Shown here piece by piece: positions 9,059 to 18,074 of a stretch of DNA of 64,000 nucleotides (the first letter of the stretch is position 1; every line of letters begins with the position of its first letter). The notes beneath the pieces were generated by a model, which searched no databases, was not told the origin of the DNA, and worked only from the letters and a program-made list of their open reading frames with translations. Origin of the DNA: Peribacillus sp. FSL E2-0218 (GTDB taxonomy: Bacteria; Bacillota; Bacilli; Bacillales; DSM-1321); contig NZ_CP150304.1 of the NCBI RefSeq assembly GCF_037992945.1, positions 4,850,501 through 4,914,500 of the forward strand. The letters run 5' to 3'. The position numbers and the translations under genes are program-made.

Positions 9059-10114
9059 TTACGCATTTCTCGTTCGATAAAGTAAATATATGAAATATGG
9101 GGCCCCTATGCTTGCCGTAAAGACACCGGCTGGTATTTCCAGCGGGGAGAACAAGGTGCGTCCAATCAAATCCGCTATCATGACAAGGATGCCGCCAAGC
9201 AAGGCCGATGCGGGCAACAGTACGCCAAAGCTCGATCCTACCAGCCTTCTTGCCATGTGGGGTGCCATTAATCCGACAAAGCCTATTCCTCCAGCAAAAG
9301 CCGTGGCACCGCCAATCAAGGCCGTACTGATCATCAATAATATGAACCGCTGTTTTTGAACATGCCCGCCAAGACCCGTCGCCAGGTCATCACCAAGCTC
9401 CTGTAAATTTATATTCCTCGCATACAGAAAGGCAATCAGCAGAAACAGAAACGTCCATGGCGCCAGTATGGCGATATTATTCCATGTAGAGTTGGAAACG
9501 GATCCCGTAATCCAGAGGTTTGCCTGGCTAGCTTGATAGACCGGGCCTAGAATCATCATCATCGTCGTGAGCGCCTTCATTAAAGCCATTATCCCGATTC
9601 CGATCAACACAAGCCTTATCGGGGGAACGCCATTTTTCCAGGCTAAAGCATACACGAGCAATGCTACGATTGTGGCGCCGATGAAGGCAGCTAACGGCAG
9701 CCAATTGATGCTCACCGTCAAAGAATGATTCTTATCGCTAAAAACAGCCATGAAGCCAACGACAGCCACTGTCGCCCCTCCTGTGATTCCCAGGATATCG
9801 GGTGAGGCAAGCGGATTTCGGATCATCCCCTGAAGAATCCCTCCCGCTACTGCAAGACCCATCCCTACCAAAAGGGCAACGATGATTCTCGGTAGTCGAA
9901 AGGATTGGATGATCAGGCGATCACCATCCGTTCCCCCTCCGAATAAGACCTGCAGGACATTCCATGGATGGATATTCATTTCACCCAATCCAGTGCTGAG
10001 TACAAATACTGAGGAAGTGACCAAAAATAATATGAAAACAATGATCATCGCTTTTTTATCCATTAAGAATGATATTTTTTCATTAAATAAACGAAAGCTC
10101 TTATATGACTTCAT
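9059..10114 (-). CDS. FecCD-type iron-siderophore ABC permease
   Basis: A 351-residue integral membrane protein with about nine to ten membrane segments. It has the FecCD family hallmarks RLPRIIVALLVGMGLAVAG and RNPLASPDILGI near the N-terminus and FVGLMAPHMARR near residue 285. It forms the channel with the upstream permease: its ATG overlaps the end of that gene by 4 bases (10111-10114). The set of receptor, two permeases and no ATPase resembles B. subtilis YfiY-YfiZ-YfhA, which borrows an ATPase encoded elsewhere; this gene would correspond to yfhA. A Fur box upstream of the operon suggests iron repression. The exact siderophore cannot be read from sequence. Confidence 0.9.
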   Translation of the reverse strand: MKSYKSFRLFNEKISFLMDKKAMIIVFILFLVTSSVFVLSTGLGEMNIHPWNVLQVLFGGGTDGDRLIIQSFRLPRIIVALLVGMGLAVAGGILQGMIRNPLASPDILGITGGATVAVVGFMAVFSDKNHSLTVSINWLPLAAFIGATIVALLVYALAWKNGVPPIRLVLIGIGIMALMKALTTMMMILGPVYQASQANLWITGSVSNSTWNNIAILAPWTFLFLLIAFLYARNINLQELGDDLATGLGGHVQKQRFILLMISTALIGGATAFAGGIGFVGLMAPHMARRLVGSSFGVLLPASALLGGILVMIADLIGRTLFSPLEIPAGVFTASIGAPYFIYLLYRTRNA

Positions 10115-11115
10115 CGGCTGCCGAACCCCTTTCTAGCTATGTAAATAAAGAATGGGGTGCCAATGATCGCCGTCATGACTCCGACGGGAACTTCCCTGGG
10201 CATCAGGATATACCTGGAGAGGATATCGGCTGCAAGTAAAAGCACCGCCCCGAGTAGTCCGGAAAATGGAATCAGCCAGCGATGATCGGTTCCTACTATA
10301 TAACGGGTAAGATGAGGGACGACAATTCCTATGAACCCTATCGGTCCCGCCACCGCAACGGATCCACCGGCGAGCAGGATGATTGCCAGCCCCAGGACCG
10401 ATTTTAGAATAACGACATTCAATCCGAGACCTTTTGCCACATCTTCACCCATGGATAACACATTCATTTTTCCGGAAACGATCAAGGCCAGTCCCCATCC
10501 AACGATAAGGTAAGGAAGGACCGCAACTAAATTATCAAGACTCCGGCCGGAAACCGATCCGGCAAGCCAGAACAAAACTTGATCCAATAGTGCCTCATTG
10601 GAAACCAGGAGACCTTGCGTCAGTGAAGCTACCATCGCGGACATCGCTGCTCCAGCCAAAGTCAGCTTCATCGGTGTCAAACCGCCCCGTCCCATGCTTC
10701 CTATCATATATATACTTGTTGCCGCGATTGCGGCCCCGATGAAAGATAACCAGGTGAATATTTGGAGATTGCTTACCCCAAAAATGGTGATGCCCGTGAC
10801 TACCGCCAAGCCCGCGCCGGCGTTGACTCCGAATATATCCGGTGAAGCGAGAGGGTTTTTAGTCAATGTTTGCATCAGCACCCCTGAAATAGCCAAACTT
10901 GCACCTATCGCCGAAGCGATCAAGGCACGCGGAAGTCTGACAGATTGGATCACGATATGTTCGTTCGACCCATCGAAATGGGTGAAAGCATCAATGGCCA
11001 TGTGCCATGTAGTATTCGTATAACCGTATACAATGCTTGAGCACACTAAAAAAAGCAGCAAAAGTATGGTAATGAATAGCCCCATCCATTTCTGCCATGT
11101 ATTTTTCAATAACAT
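10111..11115 (-). CDS. FecCD-type iron-siderophore ABC permease
   Basis: A 334-residue membrane protein, first gene of the two-permease operon. Family motifs are SVRLPRALIASAIGASLAIS, KNPLASPDIFGV and GFIGIVVPHLTRYIVG. It would pair with the protein encoded at 9059-10114 and with the lipoprotein receptor encoded divergently at 11302. It corresponds in position and length to B. subtilis yfiZ. The start ATG at 11115 has only a modest ribosome site. No ATP-binding gene follows; the operon ends at the 8969-9010 terminator. Confidence 0.9.
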   Translation of the reverse strand: MLLKNTWQKWMGLFITILLLLFLVCSSIVYGYTNTTWHMAIDAFTHFDGSNEHIVIQSVRLPRALIASAIGASLAISGVLMQTLTKNPLASPDIFGVNAGAGLAVVTGITIFGVSNLQIFTWLSFIGAAIAATSIYMIGSMGRGGLTPMKLTLAGAAMSAMVASLTQGLLVSNEALLDQVLFWLAGSVSGRSLDNLVAVLPYLIVGWGLALIVSGKMNVLSMGEDVAKGLGLNVVILKSVLGLAIILLAGGSVAVAGPIGFIGIVVPHLTRYIVGTDHRWLIPFSGLLGAVLLLAADILSRYILMPREVPVGVMTAIIGTPFFIYIARKGFGSR

Positions 11116-11194
11116 ATCCAGTTACCTATCCAATCATGTTTATTTACTAGTTTACTTAATTGTACTGGCGTCATCGGAATCATGTCAACGATTT

Positions 11195-11209
11195 TGATAA
11201 TCATTTTCA
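11195..11209. promoter_or_regulatory. Fur box 1
   Basis: TGATAATCATTTTCA matches the 15-base Fur pattern TGATAATNATTATCA at all positions but one. It lies between the divergent permease and receptor genes, just upstream of the receptor promoter. Confidence 0.8.
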
Positions 11210-11217
11210 ATTATATA

Positions 11218-11246
11218 TTGACAGAAAAGTATATTCATTTTATGAT
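11218..11246 (+). promoter_or_regulatory. Sigma-A promoter of the siderophore-receptor gene
   Basis: TTGACA (11218-11223), 17 bases, TATGAT (11241-11246). Fur boxes flank it on both sides, so Fur bound at either should block it. Confidence 0.88.
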
Positions 11247-11260
11247 GAGGCTGTTAAGTG

Positions 11261-11277
11261 CGAATGATTATCATTTG
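11261..11277. promoter_or_regulatory. Fur box 2
   Basis: The palindromic core AATGATTATCATT (11263-11275) is a 6-1-6 Fur-type site just downstream of the expected transcription start. Confidence 0.75.
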
Positions 11278-11301
11278 CTTATTATTGGGAGGGATACATA
11301 A

Positions 11302-12291
11302 ATGTTCAGGATCAAGTCATTATTCACAATTTTTACAATATTCGCAGTCTTCCTGCTTGCAGCGTGCGGAAACTCGGGAGATAAGAAGTCAGGAACTGAC
11401 ACTGCTGATAAAAAAGAGGATACAAGCTATACAATCGAGCACGCAATGGGTTCGACTGATTTGAAAAAAGCGCCAAAAAGAGTAGTCGTTTTGACGAATG
11501 AAGGTACTGAGGCATTACTCGCTTTAGGAATCAAACCTGTTGGTGCCGTACAATCTTGGCTTGGCGACCCTTGGTATGACCATATTAAAGCTGATATGGA
11601 TGGGGTCGAAGTAGTCGGTGTGGAACATGAAGTGAACTTAGAGAAAATCGCATCACTTAAACCAGACTTGATCATCGGCAGCAAGATCCGCCAAGAAGCG
11701 ATTTATGATAAATTAAGTGCAATCGCCCCGACCGTCTTTTCGGAAACGCTTAGAGGAGATTGGAAAGAAAACTTTAAGCTTTACGCAAAAGCCGTCAACC
11801 TTGAAGATAAAGGAAATGACGTCATTGCACAATTCGATAAGCACGTTGAAGATCTTAAAGCTAAATTGGGTGACAAGGTAAATCAAGAAGTTTCCATCGT
11901 CCGTTTCATGGCTGGGACTACACGCATTTATTATACGGATTCATTCTCTGGAGTGATTTTTGATCAATTAGGCTTCAAACGTGCAGAACAACAGAAGGAA
12001 CTTTTCACTGCTGATAATAAACTTGGCAACCTTGCGATCGAGGTAGGCAAAGAGGTCATTCCTAAAATGGACGGAGATATCCTCTTCTACTTCACTTACG
12101 CTCCTGAAGGAGACAAACAAGCTCTTAGCACTGCAAAAGAGTGGACAAACGATCCGCTTTGGAAAAACCTTGATGCAGTCAAAAAAGGTAATGCCCACGA
12201 AGTAAGTGATGCAACATGGAATACAGCGGGTGGAGTCATTGCCGCTAATAAAATGTTGGACGATCTAGAAAAAATCATGCTAGAAAAGTAA
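11302..12291 (+). CDS. Iron-siderophore ABC transporter substrate-binding lipoprotein
   Basis: A 329-residue receptor. The signal peptide ends in the lipobox LAAC (Cys22), so it should be anchored on the outer face of the membrane. The mature part is a class III binding protein: LGIKPVGAVQSWLGDPWYD and NLEKIASLKPDLIIGSKIR are typical of the BtuF/FepB family. It is divergent from the two permease genes and shares their Fur-controlled intergenic region. Length and context match B. subtilis YfiY (a receptor for carboxylate siderophores such as schizokinen), but the ligand is an inference. GGGAGGG precedes the ATG at 11302. Confidence 0.92.
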   Translation: MFRIKSLFTIFTIFAVFLLAACGNSGDKKSGTDTADKKEDTSYTIEHAMGSTDLKKAPKRVVVLTNEGTEALLALGIKPVGAVQSWLGDPWYDHIKADMDGVEVVGVEHEVNLEKIASLKPDLIIGSKIRQEAIYDKLSAIAPTVFSETLRGDWKENFKLYAKAVNLEDKGNDVIAQFDKHVEDLKAKLGDKVNQEVSIVRFMAGTTRIYYTDSFSGVIFDQLGFKRAEQQKELFTADNKLGNLAIEVGKEVIPKMDGDILFYFTYAPEGDKQALSTAKEWTNDPLWKNLDAVKKGNAHEVSDATWNTAGGVIAANKMLDDLEKIMLEK

Positions 12292-12316
12292 GGATTACGA
12301 TCCAGCAAAACTAGCT

Positions 12317-12374
12317 AAAAAAGCACCCTATAGAATAGACATTTTGAAAAGTCTATCCTGTAGGGTGCTTTTGT
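12317..12374 (+). terminator. Rho-independent terminator of the receptor gene
   Basis: A long stem (AAAGCACCCTA... with ...TAGGGTGCTTTT) with one internal mismatch region. A T-rich tail follows. Confidence 0.88.
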
Positions 12375-12483
12375 TTTCCGATTACCCACGGTTTTGCAGG
12401 ATCGGACTTTATCCGTTCCATTGCTCTTCACTCCATATGATCAGATTCTGCTTGCTCCCAGTTTTGGAGGTTTATACTTAGAC

Positions 12484-12606
12484 CGCTTCTTTCCACTACA
12501 GGCGCTCGCTTACCCAAAGGCGGTCCGAAAACTTCCTCGGCGCTTTCGTCTCTGGGGTCTCACGTATACGCGCATTTCCTAAGCGACAGTCTCTCACCCT
12601 TCGTTG
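12484..12606. repeat. Degenerate copy of a widespread Bacillaceae intergenic repeat
   Basis: On the minus strand the stretch reads GTGAGACCCCAGAGACG, AAGCGCCGAGGAAG, GGACCGCC and GCGAGCGCCTGTAGTGGAAA in order. These match, from memory, the GC-rich repeat found in many copies between genes of Bacillus, Geobacillus and relatives, whose consensus contains GTGAGACCCC..GCAGGCG..GCCGAGGAGG..CCGCGGAAAGCGAGCGCCTGTAGTGG. It is non-coding and differs in base composition from its neighbours. Function unknown. Confidence 0.6.
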
Positions 12607-12612
12607 GAACCT

Positions 12613-12646
12613 AAAAAAAATGCCGCCTGCAAAATACAGACAGCAT
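12613..12646 (-). terminator. Rho-independent terminator of minJ
   Basis: On the minus strand ATGCTGTCTG pairs with CAGGCGGCAT (two G-T wobbles) and is followed by eight T. Confidence 0.8.
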
Positions 12647-12731
12647 CTCCTTCAAGTTGTTAAACTTTATTTTCAAAGAGTCCATCCTGTCCTATTTTAC
12701 CTGTGGACGGTCAGGTTTGCCGGGTTTGCCG

Positions 12732-13925
12732 TTAACCCGCTTGTCCTCTTTCCTTCAGTTGATCGTCAACGAACAGGATGCCCAATTCATAATGCTCGCC
12801 ATCAAATAACGCTCTTTGCACGAATCGAATCTGTTCATTATTATCGATGACCTCGAGCTTGCAATGGGCTCTGTTGATTTGGAGCGCCCTGTATAGCTCT
12901 TCTTCTTCCCTGACGATGACCCCGTTGATTTTCGAAATGATCTCGCCTTTGACTAGTCCCATTTTATCAGCAGGGGACTGAGGGATGACGCCTAAGATCT
13001 GGACACCGAGCTTGCTTTTTGAAAAATAAAAAGGAAGCCTTTCATCCATCGCCTTCTGGGAGTAGTGCAGGAATTCACGTCCAACCATTGCCAATACGGC
13101 CGTTATGACCGCCAGTACCGGGTACCAGTAGCCAATGATGGCCATGCCTGTAATCACCACTCCTAAAGCTCCGACCTTTTTCCCATGTGCCCTGATTGCC
13201 TGCTCTGGAAGCGTTCCGTGAACTTTCTGCTTGAAACCGATTAAAAATGGCAGCACGATTGGCGATATCGCCATATCCCCGATCGAAAAAACCGGATACC
13301 ATTCGAAGGGCGCCGGAAGATGTCCTCCCGGTATCATGATGAACATCGGGACTAGCCAGATCCTTTGTGAAACGTAAACACCTATCGGCTGCCCCCTCTT
13401 TGAAACCTGCAGCTGTGGGGAGACCTTTTTGCTGCCGTTGCCAACCATTAAAAATCCTTCAGCAATTAGCAAAAGCCCTATCAAGATAACAAGTGTCGGA
13501 TAGATGGACCGATCGAGCTGATTCATGGCATCCTGCAATATCGGCAGCTTGATGTTCCTATCATATAAAAAGAAAAGGATGAAGAAGGTGATTCCCACTG
13601 TATATACGGGTGAGATGACCCTCCTGTTCATGGTCAGTACAGCCAAAATCGTTACACCGGCCATGATGAACATCGCTGCCAATGGAATGGTCATTCCTGA
13701 TGCAAGCGTTAAGCATGAAAGAATCAACCCCCATATCAATCCATGAGGCAACAACGACCGCATTTCCATGGAAATCCTGTAGACCTTCGTATTAAAATCA
13801 TGGCGTTCCCGTTTAACGCGAAGATAGCCGATGAATAAACAATAGGCAATCGAAATATAAAGCAAAGGATGAAGGAATAGCTTTCCTAATCCCATCATGC
13901 ATGCAATCAGCCAATCCGTTGTCAA
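12732..13925 (-). CDS. minJ: PDZ-domain polytopic membrane protein MinJ
   Basis: A 397-residue protein with about seven to eight membrane segments in the first 290 residues and a cytoplasmic PDZ domain at the end (LGVQILGVIPQSPADKMGLV and GEIISKINGVIVREEEELYR). In B. subtilis MinJ bridges DivIVA and MinCD and controls division-site choice and swarming. The position next to ctpB, with both genes on the same strand, matches B. subtilis minJ-ctpB. The start is a TTG with GGTGG seven bases upstream. The C-terminus ends in a short basic tail after the PDZ domain. Confidence 0.9.
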   Translation of the reverse strand: MTTDWLIACMMGLGKLFLHPLLYISIAYCLFIGYLRVKRERHDFNTKVYRISMEMRSLLPHGLIWGLILSCLTLASGMTIPLAAMFIMAGVTILAVLTMNRRVISPVYTVGITFFILFFLYDRNIKLPILQDAMNQLDRSIYPTLVILIGLLLIAEGFLMVGNGSKKVSPQLQVSKRGQPIGVYVSQRIWLVPMFIMIPGGHLPAPFEWYPVFSIGDMAISPIVLPFLIGFKQKVHGTLPEQAIRAHGKKVGALGVVITGMAIIGYWYPVLAVITAVLAMVGREFLHYSQKAMDERLPFYFSKSKLGVQILGVIPQSPADKMGLVKGEIISKINGVIVREEEELYRALQINRAHCKLEVIDNNEQIRFVQRALFDGEHYELGILFVDDQLKERGQAG

Positions 13926-14103
13926 TTTCTTTCCACCATCCTCAATGGGTAATTAAATAGTTGTGCAATTCGTGCTTGTCAGTTACCTCCTATTCTATCA
14001 AAAATGTAACCTCCATGCCTATCAAGATGCAGAAAAAGTAGCTTTATCGCAAGTTTGTTCTGCATTCTTTTCATGATGCGGAAATAAGCTGGCACCAAAC
14101 AAA

Positions 14104-14137
14104 GAAAAGGCACCGCTTCAGGGGCGGCACCTCCTTT
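14104..14137 (-). terminator. Rho-independent terminator of ctpB
   Basis: AGGTGCCGC pairs with GCGGTGCCT (two wobbles) on the minus strand, followed by TTTTC. Confidence 0.7.
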
Positions 14138-14139
14138 TA

Positions 14140-15564
14140 TCATTTCACGAGATAGTTCAAAGCCGTTCTTAACTGAATATCATTGTCTTCATCTTGGATT
14201 TTTTCCAGAATCGCACTTTCCAAATGGGCTGCGGTTTTCGCATCCAGCTTTCCTGTCACTTTCAGGTCATACTGCTTTTGAAAGGCTTTTACGGCAATTT
14301 CCGTATTCCAATCATAATAGCCGTCTTCGCGTCCCGTTTCAAACCCAAGTCCCTTCAGAATGCTTTGGGCATATTGGATTTGTTCATCGTTCATGTCGCG
14401 CTCGAACACCCCTTCGACCGCAAGCTGATGGGCATTAAAGTATTCCGGCTGCTTCACCTTGATCGTCGGTTCGATCCCTTTTTTATGGATCCAGTTCCCT
14501 GAAGGCGTCAGCCACTTATACAGTGTGAGTTTAATCTTACTGCCATCCCCCATCGGTACAGCCTGCTGCACGGTCCCTTTCCCGAAGGTCTTCTCCCCGA
14601 TCAATGGATAGCCACCCGCCTCCTGCATCGCTCCAGCTAGGATTTCCGAGGCAGAGGCGCTCCCTTTATCCGTCAAGACTGCAATGGGATAATCTTTCGC
14701 TTTCTTGAGGGTTGTAAAAAACGATTGCCTTTCGCCCGTTCGTTCGGCTATTTGCAAAAACGGTTTTTCTTTTGTAATGAACTCTCCAAGAATCGTTTCC
14801 ACACTTGAAAGAAGGCCGCCTGGATTGCCGCGTACATCTATGACCAAGCCTTTAATCCCTTTCTTTTCTAACTGCTTCATCTGCTTTTTGAAATCTGCCG
14901 CCGTATTTTCCGAGAAAGTGGTTAACTCGATGTAGCCAATCTGTTCCCCGCCCACTTCTTTAACGGATGAAAATACGGTATCCAGCGGTATTTCAGCACG
15001 CACCATTTTGAACTCAAGCGGATTGGAAACCCCCGCTCGCTTTACTTCCATTTTGACGGGTGAGCCCTTTTCGCCCCGAATTTTCAGGCGTGTTTCATAC
15101 AGATCCAAGCCCTCGACACTCTCTCCATTCACCTTAAGGATTTGGTCTTTCGGCTTCAAGCCCGCCTTTTCGGCTGGCGAATCCTTGTAAGGAGAAACGA
15201 TTATGACCTTGCCATCTTCCATTCCGATTTCAGTCCCTATCCCTTCGAAAGAGGAATCCAGGGTTTCATTGAATTGCTTGGCGGTCTCCTTGTCCATATA
15301 AACGGAATAAGGATCTTTCAAAGATGATAGCATGCCCTGGATCGCCCCTTCCACCAAACGGGAGCCATCCACCTGCTCGACATACTCACTGACGATCAAG
15401 CCATAAGCTTGCTCCACTTTTGCCCATTCCTTATCCTTGGATACGGCTGGGCTTTCAGGGTTTGTTTCCTGTTTATCCGGGAGGTTTGTCCAATATATGC
15501 CCCCCACTGCTCCAATGGCTAGTGATATGATGATGGCTAGCGGAAGAACCCATTTTTTGACCAT
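14140..15564 (-). CDS. ctpB: Carboxyl-terminal processing protease CtpB (S41 family)
   Basis: Membrane-anchored serine protease with one N-terminal transmembrane segment (VLPLAIIISLAIGAVGGIY), a PDZ domain (KVIIVSPYKDSPAEKAGLKP) and an S41 catalytic domain with the Ser-Lys pair in DKGSASASEIL and GEKTFGKGTVQ. A C-terminal peptidoglycan-binding repeat follows (LGFETGREDGYYDWNTE). In B. subtilis CtpB cleaves SpoIVFA during sporulation. The frame stays open upstream to a TTG at 15618 and an ATG at 15576, but GGGGAT before the ATG at 15564 best fits a ribosome site (474 residues). About 210 bases and a terminator separate it from minJ. Confidence 0.93.
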   Translation of the reverse strand: MVKKWVLPLAIIISLAIGAVGGIYWTNLPDKQETNPESPAVSKDKEWAKVEQAYGLIVSEYVEQVDGSRLVEGAIQGMLSSLKDPYSVYMDKETAKQFNETLDSSFEGIGTEIGMEDGKVIIVSPYKDSPAEKAGLKPKDQILKVNGESVEGLDLYETRLKIRGEKGSPVKMEVKRAGVSNPLEFKMVRAEIPLDTVFSSVKEVGGEQIGYIELTTFSENTAADFKKQMKQLEKKGIKGLVIDVRGNPGGLLSSVETILGEFITKEKPFLQIAERTGERQSFFTTLKKAKDYPIAVLTDKGSASASEILAGAMQEAGGYPLIGEKTFGKGTVQQAVPMGDGSKIKLTLYKWLTPSGNWIHKKGIEPTIKVKQPEYFNAHQLAVEGVFERDMNDEQIQYAQSILKGLGFETGREDGYYDWNTEIAVKAFQKQYDLKVTGKLDAKTAAHLESAILEKIQDEDNDIQLRTALNYLVK

Positions 15565-15651
15565 ATTTATCCCCATTTCTGACCTGATATGTATTCCACT
15601 ATATGTGGCGCCGGGCAAGAATATTCCCTGAGGGGTTGGTGAATGAACATA

Positions 15652-15686
15652 AAAAAACAGACCAGGAATTTATCCTGGTCTGTTTT
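15652..15686 (-). terminator. Rho-independent terminator of the M23 hydrolase gene
   Basis: AACAGACCAGGA pairs perfectly with TCCTGGTCTGTT, with a T tract on the minus strand and T on the plus strand too. Confidence 0.88.
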
Positions 15687-15705
15687 ACTGCAATAATATG
15701 GGGTA

Positions 15706-17088
15706 TTAATTAGGTATATAGTTTAATGGATTGACAGCATTCGATTTGCTATAATTCCATGCACCTTTATGCAGCTCGAAGTGTAAATGCTGTCCAAATG
15801 AATGGCCTGTGTTCCCCATGATGCCCACTTGTTGGCCTTTGGCAACCACAGCGCCCTCACTTACTTGTCTAGAGCGTAAATGTGCATAAACCGTAGTCCA
15901 TTGCTGCCCGCCGATTGAATGGGTAACGAAGACGACGTTTCCGTATGTACTGGAGTGGTAAGAACGGCTTACGACCCCGTCGGCTGCCGCTACAACCGGA
16001 ACCGTTCCACTAGCAGCAATATCAATGCCGGCATGCTGTTTATTCCAGCGTTCACCCATTGTCGAAGATACATATCCTGCACTCGGTCTTGTGAATGTAC
16101 CCGATGATACCGCAGGGACTTCACTTACATGGGACGAAGGAGCTGGCGCTGAACTGCTTTTTGCGCTAGGTGCCGGAGAAGATTGTTGCTTGGATTCCGA
16201 CGCTTGTGATGCTGCTTTTGCAGCTGCTTTTGCAGCTGCTTGTGCCGCTTCCTGCTCTGCACGTTTTTTTGCTTCGGCTGCCGCTTTTTTACGGGCGGCT
16301 TCCAATTCCGCAAGACGTTGATGTTCTAGGCTGATGGCTGATTTGATGGCTTTTTCCTGAGCGGAAAGGTTCGCCTTTTCTTCCTCTAAGCCCATCTTCT
16401 CGTCTTCATGCTTTTTAGTTTGTTCCTTCAGTTGCTTGACTAAAGCGTCCTTTTCCTGCTTTTGCTGTTTTTGCTGCTTTTGGATTTCCAATAGTTCAGC
16501 TTTTGCCACTTCCAAACTAGCAAGCTTCGTTTCAACAGCATTTTGTTTTTCTTCAAGATCTTTTTTATCAAGTTCATGCTGCTTCAGAATATCCCGGTCG
16601 GCCTCAGCGATCGTTGCTACAGCTCCGACACGGTCCACTAAATCTCCAAAACTTGATGATCCGAATAGCACTTCAAGGTAGTTGACATCCCCGCCGGTTT
16701 CCTGGAAAGAAAGTGCCCTCTCCTTCAATACTTCATTACGTTTGGCGATCCGTTCCTTCAACACTTTAATCTCTTTTTTCAATGCTTCGATTTCGTCTTT
16801 CGTTTGTGTAATTTCAGCATTTTTAGCATCGATTTTTTTGGTGGATTCTGCAATTTTCGCTTCGATTGCATCGATTTGTTCTTCTGCAGTCATTTGCTTA
16901 TCCTGAAGGTTATCGATTTTCTTCTCCGTGTCTGAAATGTTCGATTCAACACCTGAACGTTTTTCCTGAATCGATTCTTTCTGCTTTTCCAGATCCGATA
17001 TGGACTCAGCATGAACGGATGGTACTGCCAGAAGGCTTCCTAAACCAATCATGATGGAAGCATTCATGGCAATGATATTTTTTTTCAA
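15706..17088 (-). CDS. Secreted coiled-coil M23 peptidoglycan hydrolase (EnvC/PcsB/CwlO-like partner of FtsEX)
   Basis: A 460-residue exported protein. The signal peptide is cleaved after about Ala27 (PSVHA). A long coiled coil (about residues 28-265, Lys/Glu/Gln rich) leads into an Ala-rich linker with AAAKAAAKAA-type repeats and a Ser/Pro linker, then an M23 (LytM) domain with intact zinc ligands (HAGIDIA and GQHLHFELH). It is the gene directly downstream of ftsE-ftsX. Coiled coil plus hydrolase beside ftsEX is the arrangement in which the ABC-like complex mechanically activates a wall hydrolase (EnvC in E. coli, PcsB in streptococci, CwlO in B. subtilis). That partnership is an inference here. 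The start is a TTG at 17088. Confidence 0.87.
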   Translation of the reverse strand: MKKNIIAMNASIMIGLGSLLAVPSVHAESISDLEKQKESIQEKRSGVESNISDTEKKIDNLQDKQMTAEEQIDAIEAKIAESTKKIDAKNAEITQTKDEIEALKKEIKVLKERIAKRNEVLKERALSFQETGGDVNYLEVLFGSSSFGDLVDRVGAVATIAEADRDILKQHELDKKDLEEKQNAVETKLASLEVAKAELLEIQKQQKQQKQEKDALVKQLKEQTKKHEDEKMGLEEEKANLSAQEKAIKSAISLEHQRLAELEAARKKAAAEAKKRAEQEAAQAAAKAAAKAASQASESKQQSSPAPSAKSSSAPAPSSHVSEVPAVSSGTFTRPSAGYVSSTMGERWNKQHAGIDIAASGTVPVVAAADGVVSRSYHSSTYGNVVFVTHSIGGQQWTTVYAHLRSRQVSEGAVVAKGQQVGIMGNTGHSFGQHLHFELHKGAWNYSKSNAVNPLNYIPN

Positions 17089-17180
17089 CGTTTCATATCC
17101 CCTTTCAATCCCGTCACATCAATTGCCTTGCAACGTCTCTCTATCTATACCAAGCTCTTTTTTAATAAAAGGAGCAACTT

Positions 17181-18074
17181 TTATACTTTCAAGAATTTCC
17201 TGACGGACATCAAGCTGCCCCATATCCCGATGACGGCACCTATCACGATGAGGATTGCCGATACTTGATAAATAAATGGGTTTGCAGGAAGAAGCTCAAC
17301 GAACTTGAACGTAATCTGCGGTGCTGCATATTTATAAAGATTGTAATAGAGTACGGAAATCAGGCCTATCGGCACGATTGCGCCGAGTATTCCCAGCCAA
17401 AGCCCCTCGAGGAAGAATGGCCAGCGAATGAATGTGTTCGTTGCCCCTACCAATCTCATGATCTCGATTTCTTTTCTTCTAGCTACAATTGTGATTTTGA
17501 TCGTATTTGAAATCAGGAACATTGCAGTGAATAGTAAACCTACAATGAGGACGATCCCTATGTTTCTCGCAATATTCACGAAGCTGAATAGCTTCTCGAC
17601 GTATCCTTGGCCATATTTGACGCTTTGGATATAATCAAAGCCTTCGATCTTTTTTGCCACCTTGATGACATCTTGCGGAGATTTCGTTTTGATGATATAA
17701 ACGTCCCTTAACGGGTTGTCCTGTTCAAATGGTTTAAAAGCTTCGCCATTATCACCTAGATCATCTATCAAATTCGTAAGCTCTTCATCTTTTGGGGAGA
17801 AAATGACTGATTCAATGCCATCCATCTCCGTAATTTTTTTTCCGATTGCTTTTATATCGTTTTGATTCGCTGCATTATCTATATGTGCGCGAACTTCGAC
17901 ATCCTTCTCCACATTTCCCGCGATATGATTCAAATTCATCATGAGTACTAAAAAGACGCCTACCAATGTTAGAGTTACCGTTACTGCACTTACTGAAGCG
18001 AACGTCATCCATCCATTACGGCCAATATTTTTAAAACTTTCACGGAAGTGACGGAGCAATGTTCTAAATTTCAT
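17181..18074 (-). CDS. ftsX: Cell division protein FtsX
   Basis: About 297 residues with four membrane segments: one at residues 22-46, a large extracellular loop, then three in the C-terminal third, with the family signature ISNTIKITIVARRKEIEIMR. With FtsE it forms an ABC-type complex that controls wall hydrolases rather than transporting. The longest frame begins at 18134, but the ATG at 18074 (MKFRTLLRHF) has AGGTGA upstream and lies within the last codons of ftsE, an 11-base overlap that indicates translational coupling. Confidence 0.94.
   Translation of the reverse strand: MKFRTLLRHFRESFKNIGRNGWMTFASVSAVTVTLTLVGVFLVLMMNLNHIAGNVEKDVEVRAHIDNAANQNDIKAIGKKITEMDGIESVIFSPKDEELTNLIDDLGDNGEAFKPFEQDNPLRDVYIIKTKSPQDVIKVAKKIEGFDYIQSVKYGQGYVEKLFSFVNIARNIGIVLIVGLLFTAMFLISNTIKITIVARRKEIEIMRLVGATNTFIRWPFFLEGLWLGILGAIVPIGLISVLYYNLYKYAAPQITFKFVELLPANPFIYQVSAILIVIGAVIGIWGSLMSVRKFLKV

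Noticed and set aside
16190..16290. Short tandem repeats (GCTGCTTTTGCA type) that could suggest a CRISPR or VNTR
   Set aside because: They are in-frame Ala/Lys codon repeats inside the M23 hydrolase linker, without spacers. No CRISPR array was seen anywhere in the window.
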